Origin: Flavobacterium chungbukense
Lineage (GTDB): Bacteria > Bacteroidota > Bacteroidia > Flavobacteriales > Flavobacteriaceae
Reading direction: 5' to 3'
Length of the DNA stretch: 64,000 bases
NCBI RefSeq assembly: GCF_020805785.1
Contig: NZ_JAJGZV010000007.1
Location: 124,001-188,000 of the forward strand
In this document: positions 1-8,142 of the stretch, in pieces
Layout of the letters: every line of letters starts with the position of its first letter
Position numbering within the stretch: position 1 is the stretch's first letter
Notes under the pieces: model-generated
What the model was told of the DNA's origin: nothing
Seen by the model: the letters and a program-made list of their open reading frames with translations, nothing else
Databases searched by the model: none
Made by a program: the position numbers and the translations under genes

Positions 1-2292
1 GATAAACACTTCCTTATATTTCTTGCTGGGATCGTTTGCCTTGTTTACCGAGAGCACGAGCGCTTTCTCTTTTTCAGTCAGTCCCAACAGCTCCTGAATC
101 TGATCAAATTTATTCTGGTATTTGCTTTGGTCTAACAGGATTTTACAGTCACTGTTGTTGATGATAGCCTGTTTTACTACAGGTGATGAAATTATATCTT
201 CCACTTCCTGAGTGACTACTATAGCTTCACCAAAAAATTTACGGACAGTCTTGAAAAGATACTTTATGTATTCGGCCATTCCTTCCTTCGCAATAGCTTT
301 CCAGGCTTCCTCAATTAAAATCATTTTACGTACACCTTTCAGTTTTCTCATCTTGCTGATAAAGACCTCCATAATAATGATGGTAACTACTGGAAACAAA
401 ATAGGATGATCCTTAATGTTGTCGAGCTCGAAAACAATAAACCTTTCTTTTAAAAGTTCCAGATTTTCCGTAGCATTTAACAGATAATCAAACTCACCTC
501 CTTTATAATATGGACGCAGTACGTAGAGAAAATTATTGACATCAAAATCCTTTTCTTTAACCTTGTCACTTTCCAGAATGGGAACAAAATCATCTTTTAA
601 GAATTCATAAAAACTATTAAAGCAAGGAAAGGCATCCGAATTGATTTCTAACTTCTCATAATACAGCTGAAGGGCGTTAGAAAGCGCGACATATTCACTA
701 CGGTTAAAAGTTTCATCATCTTTCTTCCAAAGAGCCAGCAGCAGTGTTTTAATGCTTTCTTTTTTTTCAGTATCGAGATTATCTCCCTCTGATATGTAAA
801 ATGGATTAAAACGAAGCGGATTCTTTTCATCGTAGGTGAAGTAATAGCCGCCAACCATATCGCAAAGCCCTTTATAACTGTGCCCGACATCTACCAGAAC
901 AATATGTGTGCCCTGCTCGTAATAACTTCTTACCATATGGTTGGTAAAAAAAGATTTACCGCTTCCTGAAGGCCCTAAAATGAATTTGTTCCGATTGGTG
1001 CAGATTCCCATTTTCACAGGCTCGTCGCTTAAATCCACATGAACCGGTTTTCCCGTCAGCCTGTCTCCGAGTCGTATACCGCAAGGGCTAATAGACGATC
1101 TGTAGCCAGTTTCCATATTAAGGAAGCATACAGCCTGTTCTGTAAAAGTGTCGAAAGTATCATTCATTGGAAAATCTGCAGCATTCCCCGGCATTCCTGC
1201 CCAATAAATCTGGGGTGCACCCACAGTCTCCTGTTTTGCAGCCATATCCATCTGCGCCAGTGCTGATGAAACCTTGTTTTTAATATCTTTTAGTTCTTCT
1301 TTATCCGCACTCCAAGCAAGTACATTAAAATGTGCTTTTACAGGGAGTCTCTGCTGGGATATAGCTTCATTAAGAAAATCGTTGGTTGCATCCCTTGCGA
1401 TCATATTCTCTCTGCTGTAGGCAGACAGCGACTGTAGCCGCAGTCTTTTGCTTTCCAGCTTCTGGATTGTCTTCTGCGCGTCTTCAATGAATATGTACTG
1501 GTTATATATATGATTGCAGGACAGCAGCTGTCCAAGGGTCGAAGCAAATCCAATGCTGAACTTTGTCTTATCGGTTGAGTAACGGTCAAAATTGATCCTT
1601 GAACCGCAGAGAGCCGGCAGGTCGGCGGCATCGCCAAGCGTAAAAAGCTGGCTGTGCTTGTCTCCTATCTGCATCCCATCCGAAAACTTTAGATCACTGT
1701 ATACAAAAGAGTTTTCCTTTTCCGATAGAAATACATACTTTTCAATCAGACCGGCCCTCCTGGTCTGGCTTTTCAGCTCATCATTTCGGAGTCTTGTCAA
1801 ACGGATGAATCCGCTGTCTTCCATGATCCTTTTGAATTGACCAGTGCTGTCAATGAAGTCCTGAAGAAACTGGGATTTAATTGTCTCCTCTGGCACAAGA
1901 TTATTCCTTATAAGGTTAGAAAACAACGAACTGGAATTTTTCCTTCCTAAAGGCTTCTTGGTAAGCATTATGTAGCAAGAGTGGTCAAGAAAGGGCCTTT
2001 CATTGAAAAACCGCTCACTGCTTCTTGTCAAAAAACTGCCGTCTTCATTCTCAAACTCCGCTTTGTAACTGGTCTCCACAAACCAATCCTGCTTGTGGAA
2101 AACTGTGAACTTCGGCAGTATTTTCAAAGCCTTTATCCATGACTGGTGAAACGCCTCATACTCATGGTCCGACAGTGTGAAAATCTCGGGAAGATCCGCC
2201 TTAAAAACCACGGTCATATCTCCCTGCTTTGATAAAATGCAGTCATGCTGCACGTCCATAATCGGCAAAACATTATCCAACTCCTTTTCCAT
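1..2292 (-). CDS. traG: TraG-type conjugation ATPase (VirB4-like), 3' end outside window
   Basis: The minus frame stays open from the ATG at 2292 to the left edge, so the C-terminus is missing. About 763 residues are visible. Walker A GPSGSGKS lies at residues 440-447 and a Walker B-like LIEEAWKA near 659-666 (acidic pair E661/E662). This is the Bacteroidetes TraG family, the VirB4-type ATPase thought to power assembly of the mating channel at the inner membrane; it is not the VirD4-type TraG of other plasmids. The start overlaps the preceding methyltransferase-like gene by 20 bp, which suggests translational coupling. Gene order traE-traF-(methyltransferase)-traG fits CTnDOT-like elements apart from the inserted gene. 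Confidence 0.93.
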   Translation of the reverse strand, partial: MEKELDNVLPIMDVQHDCILSKQGDMTVVFKADLPEIFTLSDHEYEAFHQSWIKALKILPKFTVFHKQDWFVETSYKAEFENEDGSFLTRSSERFFNERPFLDHSCYIMLTKKPLGRKNSSSLFSNLIRNNLVPEETIKSQFLQDFIDSTGQFKRIMEDSGFIRLTRLRNDELKSQTRRAGLIEKYVFLSEKENSFVYSDLKFSDGMQIGDKHSQLFTLGDAADLPALCGSRINFDRYSTDKTKFSIGFASTLGQLLSCNHIYNQYIFIEDAQKTIQKLESKRLRLQSLSAYSRENMIARDATNDFLNEAISQQRLPVKAHFNVLAWSADKEELKDIKNKVSSALAQMDMAAKQETVGAPQIYWAGMPGNAADFPMNDTFDTFTEQAVCFLNMETGYRSSISPCGIRLGDRLTGKPVHVDLSDEPVKMGICTNRNKFILGPSGSGKSFFTNHMVRSYYEQGTHIVLVDVGHSYKGLCDMVGGYYFTYDEKNPLRFNPFYISEGDNLDTEKKESIKTLLLALWKKDDETFNRSEYVALSNALQLYYEKLEINSDAFPCFNSFYEFLKDDFVPILESDKVKEKDFDVNNFLYVLRPYYKGGEFDYLLNATENLELLKERFIVFELDNIKDHPILFPVVTIIIMEVFISKMRKLKGVRKMILIEEAWKAIAKEGMAEYIKYLFKTVRKFFGEAIVVTQEVEDIISSPVVKQAIINNSDCKILLDQSKYQNKFDQIQELLGLTEKEKALVLSVNKANDPSKKYKEVFI

Positions 2293-2923
2293 TTTTCATA
2301 TTTTTGCTGATCTTCATTTTATTCTCGTAGAGGCTTCTAGCCGTATTCAAGATATGGAGTCCAAGCTGCGGATCCACACAGTTGCGTAGCACCTGCCTTT
2401 TGTTTGGGATATTGGATCCCTTTAAGCAGAAACCCATGCGCTCTTCAAGCTCAGGAATCTGTGCATGGCGTATTTTTATCACTGCTTGCAAACCAGCCTC
2501 TGGAATCTGAAAGTTCGACCAGAAGAGATGACGTTGCAGCGTCGCATCAGGCGGGATGAGCGGTATGTAGTAAGGCTTGACGTTTTCCACTGCCCACAAA
2601 CACTCGGCATTATGCCGCAGGAATAAAATTTCCTGATACAGCCTCATGTCGGGAAATACCGCTGGAGTTCCGCGAAATCTGACGCAGATATTCTGTCTGA
2701 AGGATGAGTGCGACTGGCACGGCGGCGATGACCAGATAAAATCAAATTCTTTATAATGATCCAAAAGATACTCATGCGCATCACCGACTATTATTGCATC
2801 ATCCGGAAAATTCCGTGCATAAGCTTCCGCCAATACGAGATCCAGCTCTACGGCAGTGACTGATACATTTTTCCAATTTTTACGGTTTCCTCCAATCCCT
2901 GCATATAAGTTCAAGACTTTCAT
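2273..2923 (-). CDS. Small DNA cytosine-C5 methyltransferase-like protein inside the tra operon
   Basis: 216 residues. A C5-methyltransferase motif I (LYAGIGG, residues 6-12), the catalytic-loop motif PPCQSHS with Cys69, and an ENV motif at 113-115 are visible. The family transfers a methyl group from SAM to cytosine C5 in DNA. At 216 residues it is shorter than usual Dcm-type enzymes and little room is left for a target-recognition domain, so specificity is unclear. It sits between traF and traG and overlaps traG by 20 bp. No cognate nuclease is adjacent, so a role in protecting transferred DNA from recipient restriction is an inference. Confidence 0.82.
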   Translation of the reverse strand: MKVLNLYAGIGGNRKNWKNVSVTAVELDLVLAEAYARNFPDDAIIVGDAHEYLLDHYKEFDFIWSSPPCQSHSSFRQNICVRFRGTPAVFPDMRLYQEILFLRHNAECLWAVENVKPYYIPLIPPDATLQRHLFWSNFQIPEAGLQAVIKIRHAQIPELEERMGFCLKGSNIPNKRQVLRNCVDPQLGLHILNTARSLYENKMKISKNMKNGKGVG

Positions 2924-2957
2924 AATCGCTCTTCATTTATCTAACGCCCTATAACTA

Positions 2958-3266
2958 TCACTTAATAAAAACAGCTCTGCTCCGAACCTTCACATTTTTA
3001 GGAACCTGTCTTGATGCCAAAGCTTTCATCATCCCGTATTCGCCATAATGCCCGCTCATTTTATAGATTTTGATAACCATCACCGTTCCCGCTGCACCTA
3101 TCAAAGCCACGCACGTCAAAGAGGGAATGCCGACTATGAAAAGCACTGCAAAAACAATCATCAGTCCTAGTACTCCCCCTCCCAAATACCATATATACTG
3201 GGCTTTCAAGCCTTTAAATTCAATTGACTGGTTGATTCCTTTATTAGTCTGATACACACTGTTCAT
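2958..3266 (-). CDS. traF: Conjugative transposon protein TraF (DUF4133 type)
   Basis: 102 residues from the ATG at 3266. A longer open frame reaches 3374, but its first 36 residues overlap traE and look non-coding (Arg/Ser/Cys-rich). The chosen start overlaps the traE stop as TAATG, a typical coupling arrangement. Two adjacent hydrophobic segments follow a short N-terminal tail, and the C-terminus is basic. This matches the small integral membrane TraF of Bacteroidetes conjugative transposons, probably a VirB3-like channel component next to the TraG ATPase. The functional analogy is family knowledge, not shown here. Confidence 0.87.
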   Translation of the reverse strand: MNSVYQTNKGINQSIEFKGLKAQYIWYLGGGVLGLMIVFAVLFIVGIPSLTCVALIGAAGTVMVIKIYKMSGHYGEYGMMKALASRQVPKNVKVRSRAVFIK

Positions 3267-3607
3267 TAGACTCCGAAAAAAGATTTGATAACAGTAGCCA
3301 CCACAACAAGAAACACACAGCTGCCAAACCATGCTGCGGCCACTTTTCCGGTGTCGGGATCTCCCGCATTCCATTTCTGATATACTTTTACAGCCCCAAT
3401 AAGGCCAAGAATTGCGCCTACTGCATACATCAGTTCCGTACCGGCATCAAAATAGCTTCTTACTTTCTGATTTGCTTCGTTAATTCCTGCTACGCCGTCT
3501 TGTGCATAAATTTTAGTTTCATATACTAACAGTAATACCAAGATGCAATAGGACAATACTCTTTCTTCATTTACTTCCTTTAACTTCCACCAACATTTTT
3601 TCATCAC
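3266..3607 (-). CDS. traE: Conjugative transposon protein TraE (DUF4134 type)
   Basis: 113 residues. After a basic start, a hydrophobic signal-like segment (about residues 18-35) ends near YAQDG. Two more hydrophobic helices follow (YAVGAILGLIGAV and WFGSCVFLVVVATVI), separated by the short loop KWNAGDPDTGK. This small-pilin-like layout is characteristic of Bacteroidetes TraE, which resembles VirB2-type subunits. Translation is probably coupled to traF through the overlapping TAATG. Either of the two first Met codons could start the protein. Confidence 0.88.
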   Translation of the reverse strand: MMKKCWWKLKEVNEERVLSYCILVLLLVYETKIYAQDGVAGINEANQKVRSYFDAGTELMYAVGAILGLIGAVKVYQKWNAGDPDTGKVAAAWFGSCVFLVVVATVIKSFFGV

Positions 3608-3729
3608 ACGTCATTTTAAAGATTATTATTAGTTAAAAAGCAGAGGAACACCGCCGTTACAGCTCTATCATCTTGTCACACAAAGCCATACCGCACCAGA
3701 GAGAACAGGGGTTATTCCTCCGCTGAGTT

Positions 3730-4212
3730 TTAAGAAATAGTCTCCTCCCACAGTTGATCCGCTTCGGCAAACGTTAAAGAAAACTGAGGATGCTTTTCGC
3801 TTTCGGAGACTATTAAATGATTTACATCTTCACGCAGTGAAGAGATCTTCACATAAGGATATTCTTCAATAACCATTCGCAGGTAATTTTGGAATTGTTC
3901 TTTAAACAAGTTTTTCTCGGCACTTTCCTTTATAGCTTGAAGTATTCTGGCGGAAAGTTCTTCTGCATCATCTAAAGTGTCAAAAGATTCTGAAAAAGAT
4001 GATGACAAACCCGTATGTGTTTTTCTTTGCAGCAAGGATGTAGAACTTGTAGATTTTTTAAACGGGTCATTTCTTTTCTCGCTGGAGAAAAATTCCTTTA
4101 AATCGTCTTTATAGAATTTAAGCAGTACTATTAGATACCATACCACTAAGATTACACCGATGACAGTAAGGTAGCTGCCCCATGAAACATTTGCAAACAT
4201 AGTCTTCTTCAT
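3730..4212 (-). CDS. Membrane-anchored protein in the TraD position of the tra operon
   Basis: 160 residues. One N-terminal transmembrane helix (about residues 14-32, YLTVIGVILVVWYLIVLLKF) is followed by a charged cytoplasmic or periplasmic region rich in Ser, Lys and Glu. No enzymatic motif is visible. It is the first gene of the visible tra transcription unit, with 122 bp between it and traE, and its place corresponds to traD in CTnDOT-like elements. I do not recognise the family by sequence, so the conjugation role rests on position. Confidence 0.6.
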   Translation of the reverse strand: MKKTMFANVSWGSYLTVIGVILVVWYLIVLLKFYKDDLKEFFSSEKRNDPFKKSTSSTSLLQRKTHTGLSSSFSESFDTLDDAEELSARILQAIKESAEKNLFKEQFQNYLRMVIEEYPYVKISSLREDVNHLIVSESEKHPQFSLTFAEADQLWEETIS

Positions 4213-4302
4213 TTATCATTCAACATTCATCTATTCAAATCAAAATCTTAGAGATATGATTTATTTTACATGTCAAAGGAACGACTACAATGAAGCTTCT
4301 AC

Positions 4303-4334
4303 AAGTACAACTTTTCTTGTACCCATTTGTACCC
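4303..4334. promoter_or_regulatory. Phased TTGTACCC direct repeats upstream of the tra operon
   Basis: TTGTACCC occurs at 4317-4324 and again at 4327-4334, exactly 10 bp apart and so on the same DNA face. A related inverted copy AAGTACAA lies at 4303-4310. The cluster is about 90 bp upstream of the first tra gene start (4212). It looks like a regulator-binding site for tra control; binding by the nearby RteC-like or AraC-type protein is inferred only. Confidence 0.4.
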
Positions 4335-4390
4335 CTTGAATTTGTTGGTCAGAAGAAGATAAAATCTACATATTCACACTGATAAATAAA

Positions 4391-4427
4391 AAAGGCTTCT
4401 GCAGTTAGAATAACCACAAAAGCCTTT
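4391..4427 (-). terminator. Hairpin terminator after the YqaE-like gene
   Basis: AAAGGCTT (4391-4398) pairs with AAGCCTTT (4420-4427) across a 21-nt loop, and A-rich sequence on the plus strand gives a U-tract for minus-strand transcripts. It lies 20 bp beyond the end of the minus-strand gene at 4448. Confidence 0.5.
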
Positions 4428-4447
4428 CAAATAATAATAAGTCGTTT

Positions 4448-4645
4448 TTATTTTGAGCGCATAGCTTTAATTAATTTCGCATTACGCTTATCAGCTCGAG
4501 AATTCTGAAGCGATAAAACCGCCCAGATTGCCGCTGGTATCCAGCCAATCAAAGTAATCTGCAGAATGAGACAAATGATTGCTGTAAAAATCTTACCCCT
4601 TAAGAAAAAGGAAAGTGAAGGGAAAAATATTGCTATTAATGTCAT
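4448..4645 (-). CDS. YqaE/Pmp3-family small membrane protein
   Basis: 65 residues, with two hydrophobic segments. The second contains LILQITLIGWIPAAIWA, the signature pattern of the YqaE/Pmp3 (UPF0057) proteolipid family, and a short basic tail follows. Family members are small integral membrane proteins linked to membrane potential and salt stress in other organisms; the role here is unknown. The gene stands alone between the RteC-like gene and the tra operon and has its own terminator-like hairpin. Confidence 0.8.
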   Translation of the reverse strand: MTLIAIFFPSLSFFLRGKIFTAIICLILQITLIGWIPAAIWAVLSLQNSRADKRNAKLIKAMRSK

Positions 4646-4704
4646 AATCTAGAATGTTTAATAATTTGTCGTGAATATTAAGTTTTGTTACGCAGATTGA
4701 TTAT

Positions 4705-5889
4705 TCAGTATGTCTTAATCTTTTCAATAATTTTTTTAAGTGTCTGGATAGCGATCTCCTTATCCCTGTCCTCAGCATTATAAGATTTACTTCGAACAGA
4801 TTGATACGAAAGATCTTTTTTGAAAGGCGTAGATAAAAAAGGTACAATAGTTTTAAAAACCAAGTTCATTGATCTTGCTTTTAAAACTCGGGATTCATCA
4901 CTTGCTCGTAAAATCAAAGCCATTTGATCAGTTGACAGAATGCATTCAACTTTATCATTTGATTTATTAGAGGTTTCGGATGTTGGAATTATCTCATTAA
5001 TAATCTGTCTCATCTGTCTTTCATAATATAGAATCTCATAATTAAACCAATTGTCAATTGTAGTTTTTATATTCTTCATCATTGGATCAAAAGTGATTCT
5101 CTCATTTGAAAATAATTGATTAAAATCTTTATAGCTGCAAAGCAATGTATTGAGTTTCTCTGAATAGTCATCATCGTTATTCGAGTTTCTTGATAATTTA
5201 GCAATTAATGTATCCACAAACTTTTTACAATTAAAATTCATCTCAATTAAAATCTTATCAAGAGTCGAAAAGGTACAATTTAGATCATTATTATAATATG
5301 CTTCGGATAATCGTTTTAAAAGCAGACGATTATACATAATCTGTCTAAACGAAGCTTTCTCATTCGATGATTGTATTGAATTTGACAATTCATTTATAAC
5401 AATTCCAATCGTGCTTCTATCCTGCTCCAATTCCAACTGTAATTCTTCTAATGTGCGTAATTTAAGCATTAGTTCTTTTTTTGATACTATCAAATAAGTT
5501 ATTGGCACTCTTTCGTCGAGGCTTAAATATTGAGAAAATCGATTCTCAACAAAAGAAAGAAGTTCATCTAATGTTGAAATAACTAAATCCAGCACCTTAG
5601 CTAAATCATTATTTTTAAACACTTTATTTTTCTTGTGATCAACTGAACTGTCAAGAAGATATATTAAATTAGAATGATACTTACGCACCTGCAGCCGGAT
5701 CTGCCTCTTCTTAACTAACAAGAAAATTTCATTTTTTAAACGAATTTGTATTTTCTCCGCTTCTATTTTGACACTTTCCGAAATACCAGCAATATCAATA
5801 TTTGATAAAACGGTGAGATCTGACTTGTTAGGATTTAAGCTGTGCAAAATTAGGGTATCTAACCATTCTAAGGGATATAAAGTATTCAT
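4705..5889 (-). CDS. RteC-like regulator of the conjugative element
   Basis: 394 residues from the ATG at 5889. An upstream extension to 6045 overlaps the AraC gene and is rejected. The C-terminal 80 residues contain STDQMALILRA and SVRSKSYNAEDRDKE, which resemble the conserved end of RteC (pattern SLRSKYYNPE). RteC is the CTnDOT regulator that activates excision genes. The protein is longer than classical RteC (about 220 residues), with an N-terminal half rich in charged helices that I cannot assign. It lies 37 bp downstream of the AraC-type gene and probably shares its transcript. Confidence 0.68.
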   Translation of the reverse strand: MNTLYPLEWLDTLILHSLNPNKSDLTVLSNIDIAGISESVKIEAEKIQIRLKNEIFLLVKKRQIRLQVRKYHSNLIYLLDSSVDHKKNKVFKNNDLAKVLDLVISTLDELLSFVENRFSQYLSLDERVPITYLIVSKKELMLKLRTLEELQLELEQDRSTIGIVINELSNSIQSSNEKASFRQIMYNRLLLKRLSEAYYNNDLNCTFSTLDKILIEMNFNCKKFVDTLIAKLSRNSNNDDDYSEKLNTLLCSYKDFNQLFSNERITFDPMMKNIKTTIDNWFNYEILYYERQMRQIINEIIPTSETSNKSNDKVECILSTDQMALILRASDESRVLKARSMNLVFKTIVPFLSTPFKKDLSYQSVRSKSYNAEDRDKEIAIQTLKKIIEKIKTY

Positions 5890-5926
5890 AGTACAGTTGT
5901 TTATATAGTAGGCAAGACAACGAAAA

Positions 5927-6814
5927 CTAACGAAGCTTAAATCTCTCGATAGAATTCGAACGATACATGGTAGGTGTAAAAGCAGTATGCTTTTTGAAAA
6001 AGAGGCTAAAACTTGAAATACTGCTGAATTCCAATTCTTCAGCAATTTTACTTATGGTGAATTGGGTATCTTCAAGAAGATTCTTTGCTTCAATAATAAT
6101 GGATTCTATTATTAACTCTTTTGCTGTTTTTCCTGTAAGCTGTTTAACAACTTTATTCAAATGTCCAGGTGTAATGTATAAAACACTTGCATAGAAGTTG
6201 ACATAATGCTGTTTTTTGCAATGAATAGACAAAACAGTAAGAAATTGAATTATTAAGCTTTCATTTCTAGAAAAGTTTAAAGCTGAATCCAGAGTGTATT
6301 TAGAATAGATCAGTTTGAGCTCATATAAAAATAAATTAAAACTTATTCGTTGCAGCTCAAAATCTAGTCCCTTGTCTTTAGTATCCTTATTGACAAAATA
6401 AATTAATTTGTATATAAGTGATAGCACTAAAAACTCTTTTTCATCCAAAACAATCTTAATTGGAATATTCCGGATAAAAAAATAGAACGACTCAACCAAT
6501 TCCTTTTTCAGGCAATTTTTAAATGCAAACTCGGATGAGAAGCAAATTAAGAAAAACTGAAGTTTTTCATTTGCTTCCAAAATCCTGCAGTTTGAGTTTT
6601 TTGGAACTACAAGAAGATCCCATGGAGATAAGTCTTGTACTGCTCTCTTAATTTGGATTTTGAATTTTCCATTTTTAATTAAGAGAATACAGAGATTTTC
6701 AGTGGTAAAAGATTCAGATGTAGATGTTCTAATATTATACTTTTTTATAATATGAATGTCTAACCCTTGCAGAGGCATCAGTTCTAAATCAATATTTATC
6801 AAATCTTTAATCAT
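5927..6814 (-). CDS. AraC-family transcriptional regulator
   Basis: 295 residues. The C-terminal segment (about 205-290) has the two helix-turn-helix units of AraC proteins: YITPGHLNKVVKQLTGKTA and FTISKIAEELEFSSISSFSL, followed by FFKKHTAFTPTMYR, the usual end of the second unit. The N-terminal 200 residues would be a cupin-like sensor domain, with a LCILLIKNGKFKI-type strand pattern. No ligand can be inferred. It precedes the RteC-like gene in the same direction, a pairing that suits control of ICE excision or transfer. Confidence 0.9.
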   Translation of the reverse strand: MIKDLINIDLELMPLQGLDIHIIKKYNIRTSTSESFTTENLCILLIKNGKFKIQIKRAVQDLSPWDLLVVPKNSNCRILEANEKLQFFLICFSSEFAFKNCLKKELVESFYFFIRNIPIKIVLDEKEFLVLSLIYKLIYFVNKDTKDKGLDFELQRISFNLFLYELKLIYSKYTLDSALNFSRNESLIIQFLTVLSIHCKKQHYVNFYASVLYITPGHLNKVVKQLTGKTAKELIIESIIIEAKNLLEDTQFTISKIAEELEFSSISSFSLFFKKHTAFTPTMYRSNSIERFKLR

Positions 6815-6859
6815 ATTTCTTTATTAATGATCTACTAGATTTCGTGTATATAAGTAATT

Positions 6860-7090
6860 TTATATTTTATCTTCAAATGACTTTTCAATCAGTATTAATG
6901 ACAAAAAATACAGATTTAAAAGGCATGTAAGAAACAGTAAATAAGCCAGTTTTCGTGGGTCGATAATTTTTCTGCCCCCTTTTATCAGGTAACCAACTAT
7001 TTCATCATAGCCAAAAAGGACTATGATGAAATAAAGGCTTACAAGATTAAAAATGATCAAAAGGACGTAAAGAATAATTCGTGGTTTCAT
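6860..7090 (-). CDS. Hypothetical small membrane protein
   Basis: 76 residues with two clear transmembrane helices: about residues 5-27 (ILYVLLIIFNLVSLYFIIVLF) and 48-68 (LAYLLFLTCLLNLYFLSLILI). A basic loop, KGGRKIIDPRK, separates them. I do not recognise a family. It lies 27 bp downstream of the lipoprotein gene 7117-7809 on the same strand and is probably co-transcribed with it. Confidence 0.55.
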   Translation of the reverse strand: MKPRIILYVLLIIFNLVSLYFIIVLFGYDEIVGYLIKGGRKIIDPRKLAYLLFLTCLLNLYFLSLILIEKSFEDKI

Positions 7091-7116
7091 GGTAGATCAA
7101 TTTAATCAGACTGCTT

Positions 7117-7809
7117 TTATAGCATACTATGTAACAAAGCAAGTACAGTAATAATTGAACTTTCATTAGCGGCAAAAAACTTTTTCGCGGGTTTGTTCCC
7201 TGCCGATAAATCCCAGTCTTTATCTTTTCTTTCTGACTCCGAATAAAGCGAATATCTTGAAATGGAAGTAATCGTTAAGATTGTCTCTGTTTCATCATCA
7301 TCAAAAGGGTTATCATCAATGATGGTTTCTTCATAATCAACTATATAAGCGTAAGAAACAGCAAAATCAAGTTGCCTATGATTGATCAAACCCTGCAGAA
7401 AACTAATTAGAGTGCTTTTAGCATTAGTGGAAAGTGCGCTATTCTGCACTATGTTAATCATATTGCTATCTGGATCAGACATAATAGCCTCGACAATGGA
7501 ATCATTAAATGTAATTACCCCCTTTCGAGTGTTACTCCTTTTCTCTATTTGGCAAGATAAATACTTTATTTGATTAGTAATTTCCCCAATTGAATTGGGA
7601 ACTGGATTTACAGCCTGATAATTATGTAGAGCGTTATAGTACAACAGCCCCTTTTTGTCGAATGGATTTAATTTGTTCTCCGGGGTTATTGTACTGCTTG
7701 TTGATTTTTCAGATGAGACATCATTTAACTGTGTTTGATTGGAATCTAAATCATCAGAGCAAGATGTCAAAAAACATAATAAGACATAAGTGATTAATAA
7801 ATTTTTCAT
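7117..7809 (-). CDS. Putative lipoprotein of unknown function
   Basis: 230 residues. The N-terminus is a lipoprotein signal (hydrophobic stretch, then LTSC with the lipidated Cys at 17), followed by a Ser/Asp/Asn/Thr-rich linker. The remaining part has no motif I recognise; FDDDETET is a conspicuous acidic patch. It is transcribed divergently from the TPR/HTH regulator at 8143, and the shared intergenic region carries a perfect palindrome, so it may be a target of that regulator (inference). Confidence 0.6.
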   Translation of the reverse strand: MKNLLITYVLLCFLTSCSDDLDSNQTQLNDVSSEKSTSSTITPENKLNPFDKKGLLYYNALHNYQAVNPVPNSIGEITNQIKYLSCQIEKRSNTRKGVITFNDSIVEAIMSDPDSNMINIVQNSALSTNAKSTLISFLQGLINHRQLDFAVSYAYIVDYEETIIDDNPFDDDETETILTITSISRYSLYSESERKDKDWDLSAGNKPAKKFFAANESSIITVLALLHSML

Positions 7810-7956
7810 GATACGATTGTTTGAACGGTGAATGAGAATTTCTTCTCAGTTCATTTCATCCGGATAAGCAGAACTTTAATTCAGCACGATGCTGAACATT
7901 TTGCTTTTGAATTCATAGCAAATCTATCTCCTTGAAAAATCTCTCACAACCTTACC

Positions 7957-8005
7957 TATATGGGTTTTCCGAAAATAAAGTATGGATTTTCGGAAAATCC
8001 ATACT
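7957..8005. promoter_or_regulatory. Perfect 13-bp palindrome plus half-copy in divergent intergenic region
   Basis: AGTATGGATTTTC (7979-7991) and GAAAATCCATACT (7993-8005) are exact inverted repeats around one central base. A related copy, TATATGGGTTTTCCGAAAAT, lies just upstream at 7957-7976. The element sits between the lipoprotein gene (minus) and the TPR/HTH regulator (plus), a classical operator position. A close relative of the half-copy recurs at 28944-28966. Confidence 0.5.
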
Positions 8006-8142
8006 GCTTAAAATCAAATTAATTCTCTATAATCCAATACTTTATATTATATTTGAGTTAAGATATTGTAAGAATATCGTTATCATAATTTTACTTCCTA
8101 CGGTACATTGTTAATGCACTACATCCCAAATTTGCTATTTAT

